This document shows, one piece after another, positions 35,826 through 40,952 of a DNA stretch of 40,952 nucleotides (position 1 is the first letter of the stretch; every line of letters begins with the position of its first letter). This DNA is from an uncultured Collinsella sp. Its GTDB lineage: Bacteria; Actinomycetota; Coriobacteriia; Coriobacteriales; Coriobacteriaceae. The translations under genes and the position numbers were made by a program. The notes under the pieces were generated by a model that did no database searches, was not told the DNA's origin, and saw only the letters and a list, made by a program, of their open reading frames with translations. The stretch is from contig CATVTM010000010.1 in assembly GCA_958346935.1 (NCBI GenBank), positions 1 to 40,952 on the forward strand. Direction: 5' to 3'.

Positions 35826-35968
35826 GGCCGGGGAAGCCCCGGGTCGCCGGGGTGTTTGCTCCAAATGAGTTCCGCATGCAAAGAAGGCCACTAAATGTGG
35901 CCTTCGTCTTGCATAGGACTGTTTGAAATTTGGAGGAAACACCCCGGCGACTCGGGGCTTCCCCGGCC
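35826..35968. repeat. 143-bp nested palindrome (large inverted repeat with an inner hairpin)
   Basis: The outer arms are 41 bp with two mismatches (35826-35866 and 35928-35968; left arm starts GGCCGGGGAAGCCCCG). At the centre, AAGGCCAC and GTGGCCTT form a hairpin with the loop TAAAT, extended outward by ATGCAA / TTGCAT. It ends 6 bp from the gatB stop codon. Size, position after a gene end and inner AT-loop hairpin match 14108-14249. Confidence 0.92.
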
Positions 35969-35974
35969 TCGCAG

Positions 35975-37651
35975 CTACGAGAGCGACGTTCTCAGCAACT
36001 CGTTGAAGAGCTTCGGGTTGCCCTTGCCGCGGCTCGCCTTCATGCACTGGCCCACCAAAAAGCCGATGACCTTCTGGTTGCCGTCACGATACTGCTGCGC
36101 CTGATCGGCACAGTTTGCCAGCACCTCGTCCACGATCGGCTGCAGCGCGCCGGCATCGCTCACCTGACGCATACCGCGCTCGTCGACGATCTTGTTGGGA
36201 TCGTCACCGGTCTGGGCCATGGCCTCAAAGACCTCGTGCGCCTGGTTGGAACTGATGGCATCGGTCGCCAGCAGCTTGGCAAGAGCCGCCACCTGAGCCG
36301 GCGCGATGCCGGACTCGGTGAGCGACACGCCCGCACCCTTAAGGTAGGCGATCATCTCGTTGACCAGCAGGTTTGCGACCGTCTGCGCTTCCTTGCCAGC
36401 CATGCCGGCAGCGGCAGCCTCAAAGAACTCGGCAAACTCGGGGTCGCCGGCAATCTGCTCGGCATCGGCCGTCTTAATGCCAAAGTCGGCCTCAAAGCGG
36501 GCGCGCTTGGCATCGGGCAGCTCGGGAATCTCGCCACGGCAGCGGTCGATAAACTCGTCGTCCAGATCGAACGGCGCCAGGTCGGGATCGGGGAACAGAC
36601 GATAGTCGTCGGCCGTCTCCTTCACACGCATGACCACGGTGCGCTTGCGGCTGGGCTCCCAGTGGCGGGTCTCCTGATAGATGATGCCGCCCTCCTCGAG
36701 CACCTCGGCCTGACGGCAGATCTCGTAGGCAAGGCCATCATGCAGGCTCTTAAACGAGTTGAGGTTCTTGAGCTCGGTCTTGGTGCCGAGCTTGGTCTCG
36801 CCGCGGCGACGCAGCGACACGTTGCCGTCGCAACGCATGGAGCCCTTCTCCATGGAGCAGTCGGAAATGCCCAGCGTCACAAAGATGCGACGGAGCTTCT
36901 CCATAAACAGGCGGGCCTCCTCGGGCGTGCGCAGGTCGGGCTCAGTCACGAGCTCAATCAACGGCGTGCCGCAGCGGTTGTAGTCGACGAGCGACTCGGC
37001 CGCAGCGGTAATGCGGCCCTCGGCACCGCCCACGTGCACCATCTTGGCGGCGTCTTCCTCCATATGGATGCGCAGGATGCGGATGGGCACCGTGTAGGAA
37101 CCGTCCTCGCGGCGCTCGGGCATCTGCAGGTTGGATGCATCGTAGCTGGCCAGGTGGCCGGCGCGCTGGTTACCCTCGCGCATGGTCGACGACATGGACG
37201 TGGACAGGCCCTCGGCGTTGGCAGAAGCGCTCGCCAGGCTCTGGGCCTCGGCCTCGCCAAACGCGCAGTCGGGGCGCTCGGCGGCACCGCGACCGGTCAC
37301 ATCCAGGTCCAGGTGACCATACATGGCAAAGGCGACCGGACCCTGCGTGGTCTGGAAGTTTTTGGCCATGTCGGGATAGAAGTAGTGCTTGCGGTAGAAC
37401 ATCGAGTGGCGCTGAATCTCGCAGTTGGTGGCGAGACCGGCCTTGACGATGCTCTCAATGGCGCGCTTGTTGGGCACCGGCAGGGCGCCGGGCAGGCCCA
37501 GGCACACCGGGCACACGTTGGCGTTGGGCTCGTCATCGTGGCTGAGCTTGCAGTTGCAGAACATCTTGGTGTCGAGTGCGGTGAGCTCGGTGTGGATCTC
37601 CAGGCCGATCACGGCCTCCCAATCCTGCAGGACCTCGGAAAGCTCCTTCAT
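35975..37651 (-). CDS. gatB: Asp-tRNA(Asn)/Glu-tRNA(Gln) amidotransferase subunit B, with a long insertion
   Basis: The kinase/tRNA-binding subunit of GatCAB, which amidates misacylated Glu-tRNA(Gln) or Asp-tRNA(Asn). It has VIGLEIHTEL, zinc cysteines in FCNC and CPVC (32, 34, 47, 50), HYFYPDMAKNFQ and RIHMEEDAAK, and a C-terminal YqeY-like tail. At 558 residues it is longer than the usual ~475-500. The extra part is about residues 121-184, a Ser/Ala/Glu-rich stretch between the GHLDLDV strand and the SYTVPIRILRIHMEED block. Its ATG overlaps the gatA stop by one base. The large palindrome lies directly downstream. Confidence 0.96.
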   Translation of the reverse strand: MKELSEVLQDWEAVIGLEIHTELTALDTKMFCNCKLSHDDEPNANVCPVCLGLPGALPVPNKRAIESIVKAGLATNCEIQRHSMFYRKHYFYPDMAKNFQTTQGPVAFAMYGHLDLDVTGRGAAERPDCAFGEAEAQSLASASANAEGLSTSMSSTMREGNQRAGHLASYDASNLQMPERREDGSYTVPIRILRIHMEEDAAKMVHVGGAEGRITAAAESLVDYNRCGTPLIELVTEPDLRTPEEARLFMEKLRRIFVTLGISDCSMEKGSMRCDGNVSLRRRGETKLGTKTELKNLNSFKSLHDGLAYEICRQAEVLEEGGIIYQETRHWEPSRKRTVVMRVKETADDYRLFPDPDLAPFDLDDEFIDRCRGEIPELPDAKRARFEADFGIKTADAEQIAGDPEFAEFFEAAAAGMAGKEAQTVANLLVNEMIAYLKGAGVSLTESGIAPAQVAALAKLLATDAISSNQAHEVFEAMAQTGDDPNKIVDERGMRQVSDAGALQPIVDEVLANCADQAQQYRDGNQKVIGFLVGQCMKASRGKGNPKLFNELLRTSLS

Positions 37652-39165
37652 TACAGCTCGCCTCCCTTCCCGGCAAAATCGGGCGCGACGGAAAGCGCGG
37701 GCGCACCCGTGGCGGCATCGGCAAAGCCGCGCTCCAGGGCGCGGGCAAACGTGAGCAGCTGACGGTCCTTAAAGGCCGGACCAACCAGCTGGGCAGAAAC
37801 GGGCAGCTTGCTGTCCTCGCCCAGGCCCAGCGGCACCGAGATGCCACCGTTGCCGCAAATGTTGAGCGAAATGGTGTACAGGTCGGACAGGTACATCTGC
37901 GTGGGATCGCTAATCTCGCCAAACTTAAAGGCCGTGCGCGGCGAGGCGGGCATGAGGATCGTGTCCACCTTGGCATACGCGGCATCGTAGTCCTGCGTGA
38001 TAAGCGTGCGGGCCTTCTGCGCGGCGTAGTAATACTTGTCGTACACGCCCGAGCTCAGCAAGTAGGCGCCGAGCATCTGACGGCGCTTGGCCTCGGCGCC
38101 AAAGCCGTAGGCGCGCGACAGCGAGCTCTGGTCGGACAGGTTGGCGCAGCCCTCCTCCTGATAGCCGTAGCGGATGCCGTCAAAGCGGGCCAGGTTGGAG
38201 AACGCCTCGGCCGGGCCGATGACGTAGTAGGCGGCAATGGCGGCGTCCAGGTGCGGCAGGTCGACCTCGACCAGCTCCGCACCCTGGTTCTGCAGCTCCT
38301 GGGCGGCGCGCTGAACAGCGGCCTTGACCTCGGGCGTCAGGCCCTCGGCCTCCATAAACGCGGGGATGATGCCCACGCGCTTGCCCTCGATGCTGTCATT
38401 GAGGTGCTCGGTAAAGTCGACGGCACAGTCCTGGCTGGTGCAATCGTACGGATCGTGGCCCGCACCGGTAAGCGCGTTCATGGCCAGCGCGACGTCCTCG
38501 ACCGTACGACCGAAGGGGCCAACCTGGTCGAGCGACGAGCCAAAGGCCACCACGCCGTAGCGGCTCACGGCGCCATACGTGGGCTTAAAGCCCACCACGC
38601 CGCACAGCGACGCCGGCTGGCGAATGGAGCCGCCGGTGTCCGAGCCCAGCGAGAGCGCGACCTCACCCGCGGCGACGGCGGCAGCGGAGCCGCCCGAGGA
38701 GCCGCCGGGCACGCGCTCGGTATCCCAGGGGTTGTTGGTGCGGTGGAACGCCGAGCTCTCGGTGGAGCTGCCAAAGGCAAACTCGTCCATGTTGGCCTTG
38801 CCCATGGGCAGGCAGCCGGCGTCGAGCATGCGTTGGACGCAGGTGGCGGTGTAGACGCTCTGGTAGTTCTCGAGCATGTGGGAAGCGCAGGTGGTGCGCG
38901 TACCCACGAGGTTCATGTTGTCCTTGATGGCCAGCGGCACGCCCGCAAGCGGGGGCAGCGGCTTGCCTGCGGCACGGTCGGCATCCACGCGCGCGGCGGC
39001 CTCGAACGCAAGCTCGGGCGACACCTGCAGGAATGCCTGGACCCCGCCCTCGCGCGCCTCGATGGCGGCAAGGGAGGCCTGGGCCACCTCGGTAGCGGTA
39101 AAGTCGCCGACGGCAACGCCCGCGGCAATCTGGGCAGCGGTAAGGGAATCGAAGCTCTGCGCCAT
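37651..39165 (-). CDS. gatA: Asp-tRNA(Asn)/Glu-tRNA(Gln) amidotransferase subunit A
   Basis: The glutaminase subunit of GatCAB, an amidase-signature enzyme of 504 residues that releases ammonia from glutamine. The catalytic triad is Lys81 (AIKDNMN), cis-Ser156 (GGSSGGS) and Ser180 (DTGGSIRQPA). It is the middle gene of gatC-gatA-gatB; both junctions are one-base TAATG overlaps. Confidence 0.97.
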   Translation of the reverse strand: MAQSFDSLTAAQIAAGVAVGDFTATEVAQASLAAIEAREGGVQAFLQVSPELAFEAAARVDADRAAGKPLPPLAGVPLAIKDNMNLVGTRTTCASHMLENYQSVYTATCVQRMLDAGCLPMGKANMDEFAFGSSTESSAFHRTNNPWDTERVPGGSSGGSAAAVAAGEVALSLGSDTGGSIRQPASLCGVVGFKPTYGAVSRYGVVAFGSSLDQVGPFGRTVEDVALAMNALTGAGHDPYDCTSQDCAVDFTEHLNDSIEGKRVGIIPAFMEAEGLTPEVKAAVQRAAQELQNQGAELVEVDLPHLDAAIAAYYVIGPAEAFSNLARFDGIRYGYQEEGCANLSDQSSLSRAYGFGAEAKRRQMLGAYLLSSGVYDKYYYAAQKARTLITQDYDAAYAKVDTILMPASPRTAFKFGEISDPTQMYLSDLYTISLNICGNGGISVPLGLGEDSKLPVSAQLVGPAFKDRQLLTFARALERGFADAATGAPALSVAPDFAGKGGEL

Positions 39166-39476
39166 TATTCGCTCTCCCCCTCTCCCAAAATGGACGGCAC
39201 GCGGAAGTAGCGGTCGCGCGCGCTGCCGGCGTTTTCCAGCGCGACGTCGAGCGGCAGATCGCGTTCGGGCTCGCGCAGGTCATCGCCCATCACGTTGGAC
39301 AGGCTTCCGATAGGATGGAACGTGGGCTCCACGTCGGGTAAGTCATATTGCAGGACGGGCTCGAGCATCTGGACGGCGTCGTTCATGTAGGACGTCATCT
39401 GGGCGAGCTCGTCATCGGTCAGTGCGATCTTTGCGTACTCGGCGATGCCGCGCACGTTTTTCTCGCTGAGTGCCAT
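39165..39476 (-). CDS. gatC: Asp-tRNA(Asn)/Glu-tRNA(Gln) amidotransferase subunit C
   Basis: A 103-residue small subunit that stabilises the A-B contact. It has the usual ALSEKNVRGIAEYAKIALTDDEL start and a C-terminal RVPSILGEGE. The start at 39476 has AAGGGAG 6 bases upstream. It is the first gene of the gat operon. The presence of GatCAB implies that at least one of Asn-tRNA or Gln-tRNA is made by the indirect route. Confidence 0.94.
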   Translation of the reverse strand: MALSEKNVRGIAEYAKIALTDDELAQMTSYMNDAVQMLEPVLQYDLPDVEPTFHPIGSLSNVMGDDLREPERDLPLDVALENAGSARDRYFRVPSILGEGESE

Positions 39477-39657
39477 AGGCGCTCCCTTCCGCATAACAGT
39501 TAAACCGCTCTAGTATACAGGGCAACGCCGGCTTGGAGCAGGCGCTTTACCCAAATGCAGCGAAAACGTAACGAGGGCGGCGGTTGGCAGGCGGCAGGCT
39601 GGCGGTTCTGCAGCGAAACCACACCGTCCATAGCGAAAACCGTCTCGCCCGCAATGA

Positions 39658-39722
39658 AAACCATCACAACATTCGACGCTTTTCGCCAAAATCGTGATTT
39701 TCATCGAATGTTGTGATGGTTT
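39658..39722. repeat. 65-bp palindrome between gatC and the sortase gene
   Basis: Perfect 19-bp arms (39658-39676 and 39704-39722; left arm AAACCATCACAACATTCGA) surround a 27-base centre. The arms' outer neighbours and the centre share GAAAA-type motifs. It lies 59 bp after the sortase stop and about 180 bp upstream of gatC, in a 304-bp gap without a gene. There is no T run. Confidence 0.88.
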
Positions 39723-39780
39723 GGAAGCCCCGACCACCGCAAAGGTGCCTGTCCCCATTGTGGTGGTTCTGAACAATGTC

Positions 39781-40719
39781 TTATGCCGAGGCCTTGGCCT
39801 TGCGGCGCTTGCGGGCCGCGTGAATCACGATGTCCAGCAGCAACAGCACAATGGCCACGACCACAATGAGCACGGCGAACTCGCGCTTGCCCCAGTGGCG
39901 GCCGGCCAGCGACTTTTGCTTGTCGACGTCCTTCTTGTTGTACTTGGTGCGCACGCAATGCACCAGCAAACGATGGTCGTTCACGCCGTAGGGCGTGCAG
40001 GTGACGAGCGTCACCTTGTCGGCGCCGGGCTCGATGGTCAGCGACTCCATTTCCTCGGGCAGCACGACCTCGGAGTCCACCATCTTGTAGGCGAGCGTCT
40101 TGTTCATGGTGTGTAGCAGCACCAGGTCGCCGGGCTTCAGCGAATGGATGTCGTCGAACATGCTCAGGTTGCGCATGCCCGAGTGCGCGGTGAGCACGCA
40201 ATGCGTCGAGGTGCCGCCCACCGGCAGGCTCGTGCCCTCCAGGTGGCCGACGCCCGCCATAAGGACTTCTTCGCTCGTGCCGTGGTAGATGGGCATGCTC
40301 ACGTCGATGGAGGGGATCTCGACCCAGCTCATCATGGGGTCGCGGTCAAAGATGAGCTGCTGGGCGTAGGGCTCGATCTGGTCGGCGGGGAGCTCGGTGG
40401 CCTCGCCCGCCAGCTGCTCGTTAAAGGAGCGCGCCTGGAGCAGGATGCGCTCGCGCTCCTCGGCAGACAGCGCGTCCACGGTGCTGGACACGGTGCTGAT
40501 CTGGTTGAACACGCCCGAGGCCTCGAGCCGATCCAAGATCCACGGCCAGGTCATAAGGCCCACGCCAATAAGGATGATGACGATGGTGATGAGCCGATCG
40601 GCCCAGCGCGGCAGTCGCTTGCGGCGGCGCTTGGGCTTTGGTTGAGGTTTGGGCTGAGGGCTTGAGCCACCGTTAGCCGCGGCGTTATTGCTCTTCATAT
40701 GTTTGGCGCCCTGCACCAT
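39781..40719 (-). CDS. Class C sortase
   Basis: A 312-residue membrane transpeptidase of the pilin-polymerising class. A basic, proline-rich N-terminus is followed by a membrane segment (about 42-62), a catalytic domain with His179 (LTAHSG), Cys241 (LVTCTPYGVNDHR) and Arg250, and a second C-terminal membrane segment (about 283-303), as usual in class C. Pilin genes normally lie beside it; none is inside the window, so they may be just beyond the right edge. The start at 40719 has AGGAG 9 bases upstream; an ATG at 40698 has none. Confidence 0.92.
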   Translation of the reverse strand: MVQGAKHMKSNNAAANGGSSPQPKPQPKPKRRRKRLPRWADRLITIVIILIGVGLMTWPWILDRLEASGVFNQISTVSSTVDALSAEERERILLQARSFNEQLAGEATELPADQIEPYAQQLIFDRDPMMSWVEIPSIDVSMPIYHGTSEEVLMAGVGHLEGTSLPVGGTSTHCVLTAHSGMRNLSMFDDIHSLKPGDLVLLHTMNKTLAYKMVDSEVVLPEEMESLTIEPGADKVTLVTCTPYGVNDHRLLVHCVRTKYNKKDVDKQKSLAGRHWGKREFAVLIVVVAIVLLLLDIVIHAARKRRKAKASA

Positions 40720-40952
40720 CGCCGGTCACTCCTCTACAACTCAAGTTGTCTAAACAAATAATAGCCGATTCGCGAGCTCATGCACCGGACAACGCAGCCT
40801 GACAGCATTGCGCAACGCGAGTTGGGCCAGCATTTGAGTTTTCAAAATGTCCCGGATCGGCGGGGCGATTCGGGATACAATGTCAATAGAAAACGACGCA
40901 CCCCGCGTAAGTGTACGAGAGCGCGGGCGGCCTAGTTTTCAGCTTTAGTTAA
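40720..40952. other. Intergenic DNA at the right window edge
   Basis: No gene could be supported. An AT-rich patch at 40745-40765 may belong to the sortase promoter. A TACAAT at about 40875-40880 lies in rightward orientation and could be a -10 for a gene beyond the window, but no good -35 was found. Confidence 0.4.

Noticed and set aside
35930..37762. 610-codon open frame opposite gatB
   Set aside because: Antisense shadow of a universally recognised gene. It also reads through the large palindrome.

Overview
The window looks like a chromosomal segment of a moderately high-GC gut Actinobacterium of the Coriobacteriia, most probably Collinsella or a close relative. This is inferred from gene content and style: type III glutamine synthetase, a large STAND/SARP-type regulator, DUF711, GatCAB, class C sortase, and a tmRNA tag ending in ALAA. 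No database search was run.

Positions 1-5.9 kb: an AT-richer catabolic segment. A divergently placed GntR/UTRA regulator (TTG start) faces an operon of a GH4 6-phospho-alpha-glucosidase (GlvA type), a PTS EIIBC permease and a serine hydrolase. Two copies of a perfect palindrome (TGTCTAGACA) flank the operon promoter. The segment lies between two direct copies of the 3' end of the glutamine synthetase gene: one inside the intact gene, one as a fragment at the left window edge. This looks like an island inserted at the glnN 3' end.

5.9-15.8 kb: glnN, then a one-carbon operon (metF, a stand-alone MetH reactivation domain, a MetH lacking that domain), DUF711, a SAM methyltransferase and yhbY. 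15.8-24.2 kb: a 999-residue STAND/SARP regulator, then amino-sugar and cell-wall functions (nagB, stand-alone PTS EIIA, glmM), ribosomal rplM-rpsI and a patatin-like lipase.

24.2-29.5 kb: an array of 62-bp tandem repeats and two 31-bp repeats related to the tmRNA T-arm lie next to ssrA. They are followed by an uncharacterised 144-aa protein, a PIN/RHH-type toxin-antitoxin pair with a clear promoter-operator, and a P1B-type ATPase with a small membrane partner. 29.5-35.6 kb: two ABC exporter-fold half-transporters (YbtPQ/IrtAB-like motif in one), a divergent AraC regulator and an AAA/DUF4143 ATPase. 35.8-40.9 kb: the gatC-gatA-gatB operon and a class C sortase.

Most striking outside the genes is a set of nested palindromes: two of ~143 bp (14108-14249, 35826-35968) with the same architecture but different sequence, and three of 65-76 bp (8174-8249, 35642-35716, 39658-39722). 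With the 62-bp repeat array, these are the best candidates for something undescribed.
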